DNA of 64,000 bases from Geobacter sp. (GTDB lineage: Bacteria > Desulfobacterota > Desulfuromonadia > Geobacterales > DSM-12255), in NCBI GenBank assembly GCA_009684525.1, contig WKKR01000004.1, positions 186,001 to 250,000 of the forward strand, in the 5' to 3' direction. This document shows positions 17,465 to 26,066 of this stretch, piece by piece. The first letter of the stretch is position 1. Every line of letters starts with the position of its first letter. A model generated the notes under the pieces. It was not told the origin of the DNA. It saw nothing but the letters and a program-made list of their open reading frames with translations, and did no database searches. The translations under genes were made by a program, and so were the position numbers.

Positions 17465-20400
17465 TTATTCGAACCTGGTGGCACGGTAGCCTACCAGCTT
17501 CTCCACGTCCATGGCCAGGTCGTCGCTGGCCGCCACTTTGAACCGTTCATCCAGCGGGATGGTCGCCCGGAAGCTCCCTGGACGTTCTATGTGCAGCAGG
17601 GAGGCGCATGTACCGTTATGGCGCATCAGGACCTCCTTGAGCCCCTCCAATTGCCCCGAATCGAGACCGGGAGCCCGGAGGGTGACATGCACCAGCCTGG
17701 TGCCCCGCTCGGAAAGCTCTCGCAGCGGTACAATATCCGCCGCCTTGATCTTGATGCTCTTCTCGCCGACATCGACCGTGCCGGAAACCACCAGCGGCTC
17801 GTCGGTCTTGAGCAGTTCCGCCGCCTTCGCGTACGGCTCGGGGAAGACGACGACCTCGACCGTCCCGACCAGGTCTTCGATGGTGGCAAATCCCATCCGG
17901 TCACCCTTCTTGGTGATCATCTCCTTGAGGGCAACCACGATGCCGCAGATCCGGACATCCTTACCGTCGGCGATCTCGGCCAGGGAGGAGGTGTCGGCGG
18001 AGGTGAACCGTTTCATGTCCTGGCTGTAGCGGTCGAGCGGATGGCCGGTGATGAAGAAGCCGAGCGATTCCTTCTCGAACCCGAGCTTCAGCTTGTCGTT
18101 CCATTCAGCCACGTCGGGAAGCTTGCCCCGACCGTTGCCGTTGCTCTTGACGATCTCTTCGGCGCCGAACAGGGAGACCTGGGAACTCTCCCGTTCCTCC
18201 TGGATCCTCTGGCCGAGCGAAACCGCATCCTCCAGGCCGGCCATCAGCGAAGCCCGGTTCGCTCCGGTGGAATCGAAGGCGCCGCTCTTTACCAGGGCCT
18301 CCAGCACCCGCTTGTTGACCCTGCGCAGGTCGACCCGCTCGCAGAAATCGAAGATATCCTTGAACGGTCCGGCCTTGCGCGCCTCCAGGATCGACTCGAT
18401 CGCCCCTTCCCCCACGTTCTTGATGGCGCCGAGGCCGAAGCGGATGGAAGTCCCGAAGACCTTGAAGGAGAGCTCGGAGGAGTTGATGTCGGGTGGAAGG
18501 ACCTCGATCCCCATGTCCCGGCAGTCGCCGATGTTCTTGACGATCTTGTCCGTCTTTTCCCGGTCTTCGGTCAGAAGGGCCGCCATGAACTCCACCGGGT
18601 AGTGGGCCTTGAGATAGGCGGTCTGGTAGGCGATCAGGGCATAGGCTGCGGAGTGCGACTTGTTGAACCCGTATTCGGCAAACTTCGCCATCAGGTCGAA
18701 GATCGCCTCGGCCTTCTTCAGGTCGACCCCCTGCTCCTTGGCCCCCTCCAGGAACTTGCCCTTCTCCTTGGCCATGGCAGCGGGGTCTTTCTTGCCCATT
18801 GCCCGGCGCAGGAGGTCGGCGCCGCCGAGCGAGTACCCCCCCAGGGTACGGGCGATCTGCATGACCTGCTCCTGGTAGACGATGACGCCATAGGTGTCCT
18901 TCAGGATCGGTTCCAGCTGCGGCAGGTCGTAGACCACCTTTTTCTTGCCATGCTTGCGGTCGATGAAGTCGTCGACCATGCCGGAACCGAGCGGACCGGG
19001 GCGGTAGAGGGCGCAGGCGGCAATGACGTCCTCGAAGCAGGAGGGCTTCAGCTTGACCAGCATCTCCTTCATGCCGCTGGATTCGAGCTGGAAGATGCCG
19101 GTGGTGTTGCCGGCGGAGATCAGTTCGTAACTCTCGCGGTCGTCGTCGCGCAGCAGCGTTATGTCGAACTTCGGGTCGCGCCCCTGGCGGATCAGTTTCA
19201 CCGCATTGTCGATGACCGTCAGGTTCTTCAAGCCGAGGAAGTCGAACTTCACCAGCCCGATCTTTTCCACGTACTTCATGGAGTACTGGGTGTTGATCAG
19301 GCCGGTCTTCTGGTCCTTGTAGACCGGGCAGAACTCTTCGAGCCGGTCCGGCGCCACGACCACGCCGGCGGCATGGGTGGAGGCATGGCGGGCAAGCCCC
19401 TCCAGGCAGAGTGCGACGCGGAGCAGCTCTTTCACCTTCGGGTCGGCCGCGGCAAGCTCGCCCAGCTTCGGCTCCTGCTTCAAGGCCTCGTCCAGCGATA
19501 TGTTCAGGACCTCGGGGATCAGCTTGGCGATCCGGTCCACGTCGCCGTACGGCATGTCCAGGGCCCGGCCGACGTCGCGGATGACGCCCCGGGCCGCCAT
19601 GGTACCGAAGGTGATGATCTGGCAGACCTTGTCGCGGCCATACTTTTCCGTGACGTACTGGATCACCTCTTCGCGCCGGTCGGTGCAGAAGTCGACGTCG
19701 ATATCGGGCATGGAGATACGTTCCGGGTTGAGGAACCGCTCGAACAGGAGGTTGTAGGGGATCGGGTCGAGGTCGGTGATCCGGATGGCGTAGGCAACCA
19801 GCGAGCCGGCCGCCGATCCCCTGCCGGGACCTACCGGTATCCCCTGGTCCTTGGCCCAGTTGATGAAGTCGGCAACGATGAGGAAATAGCCGGGGAACCC
19901 CATCTGCTTGATACAATCGAGTTCGATGCGTAGCCTGTTCCGGTAGAGCTCTTCGTCGTTGTCGGTAAATGCGGGGTTCTTGGCCCGGATCGACGTCAGC
20001 CTGTTATCGAGCCCCTTGTGCGCCTCTTCCTCCAACTCCTCGTCCAGGCTTTTCCCTTCGGGCAGCTCGAAGCGGGGGAAATGATAGGTCTTGAAATCCA
20101 GTTCCAGGTGGCATTGCCCGGCAATCCGGACCGTGTTGGCCACCGCCTCCGGCGCATACTGGAACGCAGCCGCCATCTCCTCCGGCGACTTGACGTAGAA
20201 CTCGTCGGCCGAAAACCGCATCCGGTTCTCGTCGTTCATGGTCTTGCCGGTCTGGATGCAGAGCAGGACCTCGTGGGCCCGGGCATCCTCGCGGTTCAGG
20301 TAATGGCAGTCGTTGGTGGCGACCAGGGGGAGGGAAAGCTCGCCCGCAACCTCCAGCAGCCGCTGGTTGGCGACCGCCTGCTCGGGGAGCGTGTTCTCCT

Positions 20401-20938
20401 GCAGTTCGATATAGTAGCGCTCCGGGAAAAGCTCACTGTACCAGCGCGCCGTGGCAACAGCATCCTCCATCCGGTTGCGGGTGCACTGCACCGCCACCTC
20501 CCCCTTGAGGCAGGCGGAAAGGGCGATCAGCCCTTCGGCATGTTCCGTCAGAAGTTCCTTGTCGATCCGCGGCTTGTAGTAGAACCCTTCCTTGAAACCG
20601 GCGGATACCAGATAAGAGAGGTTTTTGTACCCCTGCAGGTTCTGGCAGAGGAGGATGAGGTGGTAGCTCGAATACTCGCCGGCACTGCTCCCCTGTTCCT
20701 TGGAGAAACGGGAACCGGGCGCCACGTAGACCTCGGCGCCGATGATCGGCTTGATCCCCTTGTCGAGACACTTCTGGTAGAACTCGATCGCCCCGAACAT
20801 GCTGCCGTGGTCGGTGATCGCCACGGCAGGCATGCCGAACCCCTTCACCGTGCTCATCAGGTCGCCAAGGCGTATGGCGCCGTCCAGCAGGGAGTACTGG
20901 GTATGGAGATGGAGATGGACGAATTCCGCTTGCTGCAT
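17465..20938 (-). CDS. dnaE: DNA polymerase III alpha subunit
   Basis: The predicted protein has 1157 residues. It is the replicative polymerase catalytic subunit. The N-terminal PHP domain opens with FVHLHLHTQYSLLDGA and AVAITDHGSMFGA, with histidine/aspartate metal ligands kept. The palm domain has the catalytic MPDIDVDFCTDRREEV (about residue 405), with GPGRGSAAGSLVAYA just before it. Further on are a helix-hairpin-helix region (FGLGAIKNVGEGAIESI, about 840) and an OB-fold (VRICGIVVALKEMITKKGDR, about 985). It is of DnaE1 type and full length. It lies upstream of accA in the same direction with the MITE-like element between. Confidence 0.97.
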   Translation of the reverse strand: MQQAEFVHLHLHTQYSLLDGAIRLGDLMSTVKGFGMPAVAITDHGSMFGAIEFYQKCLDKGIKPIIGAEVYVAPGSRFSKEQGSSAGEYSSYHLILLCQNLQGYKNLSYLVSAGFKEGFYYKPRIDKELLTEHAEGLIALSACLKGEVAVQCTRNRMEDAVATARWYSELFPERYYIELQENTLPEQAVANQRLLEVAGELSLPLVATNDCHYLNREDARAHEVLLCIQTGKTMNDENRMRFSADEFYVKSPEEMAAAFQYAPEAVANTVRIAGQCHLELDFKTYHFPRFELPEGKSLDEELEEEAHKGLDNRLTSIRAKNPAFTDNDEELYRNRLRIELDCIKQMGFPGYFLIVADFINWAKDQGIPVGPGRGSAAGSLVAYAIRITDLDPIPYNLLFERFLNPERISMPDIDVDFCTDRREEVIQYVTEKYGRDKVCQIITFGTMAARGVIRDVGRALDMPYGDVDRIAKLIPEVLNISLDEALKQEPKLGELAAADPKVKELLRVALCLEGLARHASTHAAGVVVAPDRLEEFCPVYKDQKTGLINTQYSMKYVEKIGLVKFDFLGLKNLTVIDNAVKLIRQGRDPKFDITLLRDDDRESYELISAGNTTGIFQLESSGMKEMLVKLKPSCFEDVIAACALYRPGPLGSGMVDDFIDRKHGKKKVVYDLPQLEPILKDTYGVIVYQEQVMQIARTLGGYSLGGADLLRRAMGKKDPAAMAKEKGKFLEGAKEQGVDLKKAEAIFDLMAKFAEYGFNKSHSAAYALIAYQTAYLKAHYPVEFMAALLTEDREKTDKIVKNIGDCRDMGIEVLPPDINSSELSFKVFGTSIRFGLGAIKNVGEGAIESILEARKAGPFKDIFDFCERVDLRRVNKRVLEALVKSGAFDSTGANRASLMAGLEDAVSLGQRIQEERESSQVSLFGAEEIVKSNGNGRGKLPDVAEWNDKLKLGFEKESLGFFITGHPLDRYSQDMKRFTSADTSSLAEIADGKDVRICGIVVALKEMITKKGDRMGFATIEDLVGTVEVVVFPEPYAKAAELLKTDEPLVVSGTVDVGEKSIKIKAADIVPLRELSERGTRLVHVTLRAPGLDSGQLEGLKEVLMRHNGTCASLLHIERPGSFRATIPLDERFKVAASDDLAMDVEKLVGYRATRFE

Positions 20939-21081
20939 GGGCCTCTATCGGATATAAGTGAAGGGAGCTGCGAGGCGCCGCTCCCTTTTTAGTATGGCTA
21001 AAATGTGCGCCAGATTATGCCATGAACCCGAGGGAGTGTCAATTCCATACTGACCCCCCTGCCGAGGGCCGATCAGCACCG

Positions 21082-21480
21082 ATGGACAGACCTATGGACG
21101 ACAGATCCGCACAGCGGGCCATCCTGGTCATGGACGACGACGAGGATGTCCGTTTCATTGCCGGCCTTATGCTGCAGCGGCTCGGCTTCTCGGTGGACCT
21201 GGCCGAGACCGGGGACGAGGCGATCGAGCTCTTTCGCCGGACCCACGAAGCGGGTCGCAGCTACCATGCCGTCATCCTCGACCTGAACATCCCCGGCGGC
21301 ATGGGAGGCCAGGAGGTGATCGTCCTTTTGCGCGAGATCGACCCGGCGGTCACGGCCTATGTCTCTTGCGGCAATCCCTATGACCCGATCATGGAGAACC
21401 CGGCAGATTTCGGCTTCCAGGGTGCCATTGCCAAGCCGTTCCTCCCCGAACACCTCCAGGTCCTGCTGCACCAGCCCTAG
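21082..21480 (+). CDS. Stand-alone response-regulator receiver protein
   Basis: The predicted protein has 132 residues and consists essentially of one CheY-like receiver domain. The acidic pocket MDDDEDV, the phosphorylatable Asp in VILDLNIPGG, the switch Ser in AYVSCGN and the Lys in IAKPFLP are all present. There is no output domain, so it probably works by protein-protein contact or as a phosphate relay. No ATG has a strong ribosome-binding site: starts at 21022, 21082 and 21094 are all possible, and only the domain boundaries are certain. No kinase gene is adjacent. Confidence 0.8.
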   Translation: MDRPMDDRSAQRAILVMDDDEDVRFIAGLMLQRLGFSVDLAETGDEAIELFRRTHEAGRSYHAVILDLNIPGGMGGQEVIVLLREIDPAVTAYVSCGNPYDPIMENPADFGFQGAIAKPFLPEHLQVLLHQP

Positions 21481-21513
21481 CACCGCCATCACCCTTTTAA
21501 CCGGATTAAAAAT

Positions 21514-22899
21514 ATGAACAACCCGCTCCTCATCGACAGTCATGCCCATATCGACGGCCGCGAATTCAGCGCCGATTTTTCCGAGATGCTGCAGCGTGCG
21601 GCAGACGCCGGCGTTGCCGAGATCATCGTGGTCGGCGCCGACCTGGAATCGAGCCGTGCCGCCTGCGAACTGGCAGCGCGCTATCCCAACCTCTACGCCG
21701 CGGTCGGCATCCACCCCCACGACGCCGGCCGGGTCACCGAACGATGCTACGACATCGTGGCCGACCTGGTGCGGGAAAACCCCAAGGTAGTCGCCATCGG
21801 CGAGATCGGGCTCGACTTCTACCGCGACCGCTCGCCGCGGCCGGCCCAGGAAGAAGTGTTCCGCCGCTTCATCCGCCTGGCCCGCGACCTGGAGCTGCCG
21901 GTGATCGTCCATGACCGGGATGCCCACGAACGGGTCATGACCATCCTACGAGAGGAACGGGCGAGCGAGACCGGCGGCGTGCTGCACTGCTTCTCCGGCG
22001 ACCTGGCCATGGCCAGGGAATGCATCGCCATGGGCTTCTACCTCTCGTTCCCCGGCACCATCACCTATCCGGCAAACGAGGCGCTGCGCGATGTCGTGCG
22101 CGGGGTCAAGATCGAAAGCATCCTCATCGAGACCGACTGCCCCTACCTCTCGCCGGTCCCGTTCCGGGGGAAACGGAACGAACCGGCCTATGTGCGGCTC
22201 ACCGCCGAAAAGGTGGCCGAGCTGAAAGGGCTGTCGCTCGCCGACGTCGGCCGGATCACCAGCTTGAACACCCGCAGCCTGTTCAGGATCGGCGAGCCGA
22301 TCCAGCAGGCAAAGATCGCCTATACCATCCGCAACTCCCTCTACCTGAACATCACCAACCGCTGCTCCAACCGCTGCACCTTCTGCCCCAAGTTCGACGA
22401 CTTCATCGTCAAGGGGCACTTCCTCAAGCTCGACCGCGAGCCGACCAGCCAGGAGGTCCTGGCGGCCATCGGCGATCCGTCCGGCTATGCCGAGGTGGTC
22501 TTCTGCGGCTACGGCGAGCCGCTCATCCGTCTCGACCTGGTGAAAAAGGTAGCTGCCGAGCTGAAGCGGAGCGGGGTAAAGGTGCGGGTCAACACCGACG
22601 GCCAGGCCAACCTGGTCCATGGCCGCAACATCCTGCCGGAGCTGGCAGGCCTGGTGGATACCGTCTCCGTCAGCCTCAACGCCGCCGACGCAGCCACCTA
22701 TGCCCGTCTCACCAACACCCCCTTCGATGCGGCCGGGTTCACGGCCATCTGCGACTTCCTGCGCGAGGCGCCCCGCCACATCCCCGAGGTGGTGGCAACC
22801 GCCGTCACCGTGCCGGAGCTCGACATCGAAGCGGTGCGCCGGCTCGCCCTCTCCCTCGGCGTCGTCTTCCGCGAGCGGGAGTACGCGGAGGTCGGCTGA
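21514..22899 (+). CDS. TatD-family hydrolase fused to a radical SAM domain
   Basis: The predicted protein has 461 residues. Residues 1-260 form a TatD metal-dependent deoxyribonuclease/hydrolase domain: DSHAHID, GIHPHDAG, IGEIGLDFYRD, VIVHDRDAHE, LHCFSG and ETDCPYLSP supply the metal and catalytic residues. Residues 268-461 form a small radical SAM domain with NRCSNRCTFCPKF, a CxxxCxxC cluster motif, and the GYGEP segment that contacts S-adenosylmethionine. The two units also occur as separate neighbouring genes in other bacteria, which is why the second is known as the TatD-linked radical SAM family; here they are one polypeptide. The radical SAM substrate is unknown. Confidence 0.9.
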   Translation: MNNPLLIDSHAHIDGREFSADFSEMLQRAADAGVAEIIVVGADLESSRAACELAARYPNLYAAVGIHPHDAGRVTERCYDIVADLVRENPKVVAIGEIGLDFYRDRSPRPAQEEVFRRFIRLARDLELPVIVHDRDAHERVMTILREERASETGGVLHCFSGDLAMARECIAMGFYLSFPGTITYPANEALRDVVRGVKIESILIETDCPYLSPVPFRGKRNEPAYVRLTAEKVAELKGLSLADVGRITSLNTRSLFRIGEPIQQAKIAYTIRNSLYLNITNRCSNRCTFCPKFDDFIVKGHFLKLDREPTSQEVLAAIGDPSGYAEVVFCGYGEPLIRLDLVKKVAAELKRSGVKVRVNTDGQANLVHGRNILPELAGLVDTVSVSLNAADAATYARLTNTPFDAAGFTAICDFLREAPRHIPEVVATAVTVPELDIEAVRRLALSLGVVFREREYAEVG

Positions 22900-22935
22900 C
22901 AACATGCACGCCGTTACCGTGTCGGGCTCGAAACG

Positions 22936-24180
22936 ATGAATTCGGACACCCGCTGGCTCTTGCGGCTCTGCTGCTCGCAGATCTTCATCATGCTGGTCTT
23001 CATCAACTATTCTGCCGTGCTCCCGCTCCTGAAGCAGGAATGGAACATCTCCAACACCATGGCCGGCTCCATCTTCTCGGTCTACCAGCTCGGCTACATC
23101 CTCTCCGGAGTCATCCTCAGCACCCTCACTGACCGGCTCAACACCCGCTACATCTTCCTCACCGCCGCCCTCTGGTCCGGCATCGCCAACCTCCTCTTCG
23201 CCTTCTATGCCCACGATTACCTCTCGGCCATGGTCCTGCGGGCGCTCACCGGCATCGGCATGGGGGGGACCTACATGCCGGGGCTCAAGCTGGTGGCCGA
23301 GCGCTTCTCCCCCACTGAACGGGGGAGAGCCATCGGCATATATGTCGGTTCCCTGGTGCTGGGCGCTTCGCTCTCCCTGGCGGTCACCGGCGCGGTCACC
23401 TCCCTGGCGGGCTGGCGGATCGCCTTTGTCGTCTGCTCAGTCGGCGTCTTTGTCGGCCTTCTCATCGCCCGCAAGGTATTCCACGATTACCGTCCCCTGC
23501 CCTTTGCCGGGACGAGCGGGGGCTTCCGGGCCGAGGTGGTGAAAAACCGTCCGGCATTCCTGATGATCCTCGGCTATGGCTCGCACATGTGGGAGATGTA
23601 CAGCATGCGGAGCTGGGTGGCCCCCTTCTTCGTGGCGCTGTTGGCGGGAAACGGCATGGCGCGGGAGAGCGCGACCGGCTGGGCCTCCACAGCCGCCGCC
23701 CTCATCGTCGGGGTCGGCACCTTTTCCACCGCCATCACCGGCACCCTGTCGGACCGCTGGGGGCGCACCGGCACCATCACCATCGTCATGCTGGCGAGCA
23801 CCTCCATCTCGTTCCTCTTCGGCTGGCTGATCAATCTCAATCCGCTGGTGGCGCTGGTGGTGGGAATCGCCTACGGCTACCTGGTGGTGGCAGAGTCGCC
23901 GGTCTTCTCCACCGGGCTGACCGAGCTGGTGGCGCCGGCCTACCTGGGGGCAGCCATGGGGATACAGTCGCTGGTGGGGTATTCTATGGGAATGATCTCG
24001 CCGACGGTCTTCGGCTGGGCCCTGGATGTCTACAAAGGGTGGGAGCCGTGGCCCGGCATCAACGGCGAATGGGGGATCGCCTTTGCCACCGCCGGCATCG
24101 GCGGGCTGATGGGGCCGTTCTGGATGTGGCTCTTGCGCAGACGCCCTGAAAGCAGCAGGATGGCGGGAGGGAAACGGTAA
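22936..24180 (+). CDS. Major facilitator superfamily transporter
   Basis: The predicted protein has 414 residues with about 12 hydrophobic segments. The loop-2/3 signature is present as DRLNTRYIFLTAA and its half-repeat as LSDRWGRTGTI after segment 8. TM4-5 contain RALTGIGMGGTYMPGLKLVAERF and GRAIGIYVGSLVLGASL, features of MFS carriers related to cyanate/nitrate- and sugar-type exporters. The substrate cannot be read from sequence. It starts 36 bases after the TatD/radical-SAM gene and may be co-transcribed with it. The region after its stop codon carries a truncated gene remnant (24188-24271). Confidence 0.85.
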   Translation: MNSDTRWLLRLCCSQIFIMLVFINYSAVLPLLKQEWNISNTMAGSIFSVYQLGYILSGVILSTLTDRLNTRYIFLTAALWSGIANLLFAFYAHDYLSAMVLRALTGIGMGGTYMPGLKLVAERFSPTERGRAIGIYVGSLVLGASLSLAVTGAVTSLAGWRIAFVVCSVGVFVGLLIARKVFHDYRPLPFAGTSGGFRAEVVKNRPAFLMILGYGSHMWEMYSMRSWVAPFFVALLAGNGMARESATGWASTAAALIVGVGTFSTAITGTLSDRWGRTGTITIVMLASTSISFLFGWLINLNPLVALVVGIAYGYLVVAESPVFSTGLTELVAPAYLGAAMGIQSLVGYSMGMISPTVFGWALDVYKGWEPWPGINGEWGIAFATAGIGGLMGPFWMWLLRRRPESSRMAGGKR

Positions 24181-24187
24181 ATGTCAT

Positions 24188-24271
24188 CCGAAGGTCAGTG
24201 TATGCAGAGGTCTGGAACTAACCGTTCGTCTCCTCTTGTTCCCGGGAAAAGTAGCAACCGTAGGCAATCGA
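24188..24271 (-). repeat. 84-nt direct repeat, copy 1 (truncated gene-end remnant)
   Basis: This segment matches 25299-25382 at 79 of 84 positions. Read on the minus strand it encodes the last dozen or so codons (…GCYFSREQ) and stop of the HEAGH membrane protein whose intact gene is at 25329-25847. The upstream part of that gene is absent here, so this copy is a remnant. Together with the second copy it brackets the VapBC-type pair. The rest of 24272-24429 holds no gene. Confidence 0.85.
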
Positions 24272-24429
24272 TGCCGTCGTCACGCAGCATATTGCAGAAA
24301 TCCAGAGTTTTTGTACGATTGCGGCTGGAGTCATGTATGATCTCGATTCATATTTATGCTCATTTTTGTGTTGAAGTTTAGCACAATATAAGTATCATTA
24401 TTTGTGCAAACTACTCTTGGAGGTTAGCC

Positions 24430-24639
24430 ATGTCACGCGCAACTGTCACCCTTCCACAGGACCTGCTGACCGAACTGATGACTCTCGTCGGCGCCAGAAG
24501 CAAGACCGAAGCTGTCATCACCGCCGTCAAGGACGAAATCCGACTGCGCAAGCTGGCCAGGATCAAGGCGATGGCCGGAAAGATGGAATTTACCGCCACA
24601 GCCGATGAACTGCGGCATGGAGACAGTCGCCTTGGCTAA
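24430..24639 (+). CDS. vapB: VapB-family antitoxin
   Basis: The predicted protein has 69 residues. MSRATVTLPQDLLTELMTLV followed by SKTEAVITAVKDEIRLRK is a ribbon-helix-helix DNA-binding domain of the type found in VapB/DUF2191 antitoxins. The C-terminal 20 residues (KMEFTATADELR) would wrap the toxin. GGAGG lies 9 bases upstream of the ATG. It overlaps the downstream PIN-domain toxin gene, as expected for a co-translated toxin-antitoxin pair. Autoregulation through the upstream AT-rich promoter region is likely but not shown. Confidence 0.85.
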   Translation: MSRATVTLPQDLLTELMTLVGARSKTEAVITAVKDEIRLRKLARIKAMAGKMEFTATADELRHGDSRLG

Positions 24640-25027
24640 GGTACTGGTAGACACCTCGGTCTGGATCGAGTTTTTCCGCGGGCGCAAACCGTATCACGAC
24701 ATCGTCACGAAGCTTATCGACGACGAGCAGGTCGTCTGCTGCGGCATCATCCTTGCCGAACTGATGCAGGGAGCGAAGACCGACAAGGAAATTGCCGTTC
24801 TCGATGACTTCATCAAGGTCTTCGCTTTCATCCCCGAAACACCCGAATTATGGGCCAGCGCCGGTAAATTGTCGGGCAAGCAGCGGCGCAAAGGGATTAC
24901 CGTCGGTCTGTCTGACTGCTTCATCGCTACGGTCGCCGCCTCGGCCAAGGTTCAGGTAGCAACTCTGGACAGCCACTTCGAGTCGCTTGGCAAGCCAGCC
25001 GGGATTACCCTTTATCCGCTTGGTTGA
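24605..25027 (+). CDS. vapC: VapC-family PIN-domain ribonuclease toxin
   Basis: The predicted protein has 140 residues. It is a PIN domain with the four acidic residues in place: VLVDTSVWIEFF, ILAELMQGA, GLSDCFIA and ATLDSHFE. These coordinate Mg/Mn for RNA cleavage; VapC toxins usually cut initiator tRNA or rRNA. The start may be ATG 24605 or ATG 24617, and either overlaps vapB (35 or 23 bases). Neither has a clear ribosome-binding site, which suits translational coupling to the antitoxin. The pair lies between two copies of an 84-nt repeat, which suggests a mobile or recombined cassette. Confidence 0.88.
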   Translation: MNCGMETVALAKVLVDTSVWIEFFRGRKPYHDIVTKLIDDEQVVCCGIILAELMQGAKTDKEIAVLDDFIKVFAFIPETPELWASAGKLSGKQRRKGITVGLSDCFIATVAASAKVQVATLDSHFESLGKPAGITLYPLG

Positions 25028-25298
25028 AGTGAGTTCCCCTGGCGCACCAGACTGGGGGTCTGGTGGTCGCCGTTTCCGCTGAGGTCAAGGAATACGCAAA
25101 AATCAAAAGGGTCACAACAACTTTCTAACCGTGTCTAGGGGCATTAGGGGGACGGGGGCATTAGGGGGACGTAGTTGATTTGTTGATTTCACCCTCCGGG
25201 CATTGGCGAGCAGTTGACGCTCCAGCCGGGCGTCCTGTAACTGCCGTTCCTGGCCAATCGCCCTCGCTGCCGGCAGCAGGGCAAGCAGCAGAACGACT
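25028..25298. other. Intergenic region with gene debris and G-rich tandem motif
   Basis: The motif GGGGCATTAGGGGGACG occurs in tandem at about 25138-25171. Just beyond, minus-strand sequence at about 25190-25298 reads as a hydrophobic stretch (LLLALLPAARAIG) followed by a Gln/Arg-rich helix, but no start codon or complete gene is present. It looks like the remnant of a small membrane or secreted protein gene. A convincing complete gene is absent. Confidence 0.4.
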
Positions 25299-25382
25299 CC
25301 GAAGATCAGAGTATGCAGAGGTCTGGAACTAACCGTTCGTCTCCACTTGTTCCCGGGAAAAGTAGCAACCGCCGGCAATCGA
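25299..25382 (-). repeat. 84-nt direct repeat, copy 2
   Basis: This is the second copy of the repeat at 24188-24271, with five differences in 84 bases. Here it includes the genuine 3' end of the HEAGH membrane-protein gene (stop at 25329) and the 30 bases that follow it. Start-to-start distance between copies is 1111 bases. Confidence 0.85.
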
Positions 25383-25847
25383 CACGATGATCAGCAGCAC
25401 CCCGACCCCGTACACCAGGTTGCCGATCGTCTGGTCCCAGGCAAGGATGTTGAATTTCAGCAGCAGCCAGTTCCAGTCGTGGATCACGTCGCCACCGCCC
25501 AGGCTCACCATGGGGAGTTCCATGGCCGCGGCGTCCTTTACGTACACCGAGATGTTGAGAAAGTTCTGCCCCAGCCAGAAGAGGAGAGCCGTCGCCGAAA
25601 AGAACTCTCGCCGCGCCACGAAGTAGGCGCCGATCCCCACCGGCACCAGCAACTGCCCCAAGGTGCCGCCGATGACTAGCATGAACTCACCGAAATAGCC
25701 GAACAGCAGGTGGCCTGCCTCGTGGGCAATCAGGTCCACCCTGTCCAGCAGCGACGCCTCGTCCACGTTGCGGACGCAGACCACACCGTAGATCAGAAGC
25801 AGCAGGGTAAACACGGCTTTCAGGTAGTTGATGTTTTTTCGGTTCAT
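25329..25847 (-). CDS. HEAGH-motif integral membrane protein (M50-like)
   Basis: The predicted protein has 172 residues. An N-terminal membrane segment (YLKAVFTLLLLIYGVV) is followed by DLIAHEAGHLLFGYFGE, an HExxH zinc-binding motif embedded next to a hydrophobic stretch, and three further membrane segments (GTLGQLLVPVGIGAYFV, FFSATALLFWLGQNF, NLVYGVGVLLIIVSIAG). The arrangement resembles minimal M50-type intramembrane metalloprotease relatives. A clear second metal-ligand motif (the NxxPxxxLDG of site-2 proteases) was not found, so activity is uncertain. A truncated copy of its 3' end lies upstream of vapBC. Confidence 0.75.
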   Translation of the reverse strand: MNRKNINYLKAVFTLLLLIYGVVCVRNVDEASLLDRVDLIAHEAGHLLFGYFGEFMLVIGGTLGQLLVPVGIGAYFVARREFFSATALLFWLGQNFLNISVYVKDAAAMELPMVSLGGGDVIHDWNWLLLKFNILAWDQTIGNLVYGVGVLLIIVSIAGGCYFSREQVETNG

Positions 25848-25877
25848 GGTGCTGGGTATTTCTTCCGCTAGTTTTCA

Positions 25878-25914
25878 TCCGGAAATGGTTCTTCTCAGCC
25901 CTGGCGATGCCAAT
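25878..25914 (+). repeat. Short dispersed repeat, copy 2
   Basis: TCCGGAAATGGTTCTTCTCA continues with GCCCTGGCGATGCC, a degenerate copy of the element at 13896-13931. It sits on the 3' side of the RHS/immunity pair, in opposite orientation to the copy at 28018-28050. The surrounding 25848-26066 interval contains no supported gene. Confidence 0.55.
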
Positions 25915-26066
25915 GGTGTCAGACACAAACGACTTGGCAACGTAGCAACTCAAATTACTTTAACCGATCTTTCAACAATATGTGAGAGTCAGCTCCCAAC
26001 ATTTGACAGTATGTGGTTTTGTACACCGCACAAACAAATCGCAGATTATATGATCCTGTAGCTGAC

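Noticed and set aside
17444-19933. Long plus-strand open frame (829 codons) opposite dnaE
   Set aside because: It is a complement-strand shadow of the highly conserved dnaE gene, a common effect of high G+C codon use; no domain and no ribosome-binding site.
25687-26061. Two short frames around the repeat copy near 25.9 kb
   Set aside because: They run through the repeat element and the 5' end of the HEAGH gene, with atypical composition and no ribosome-binding site.
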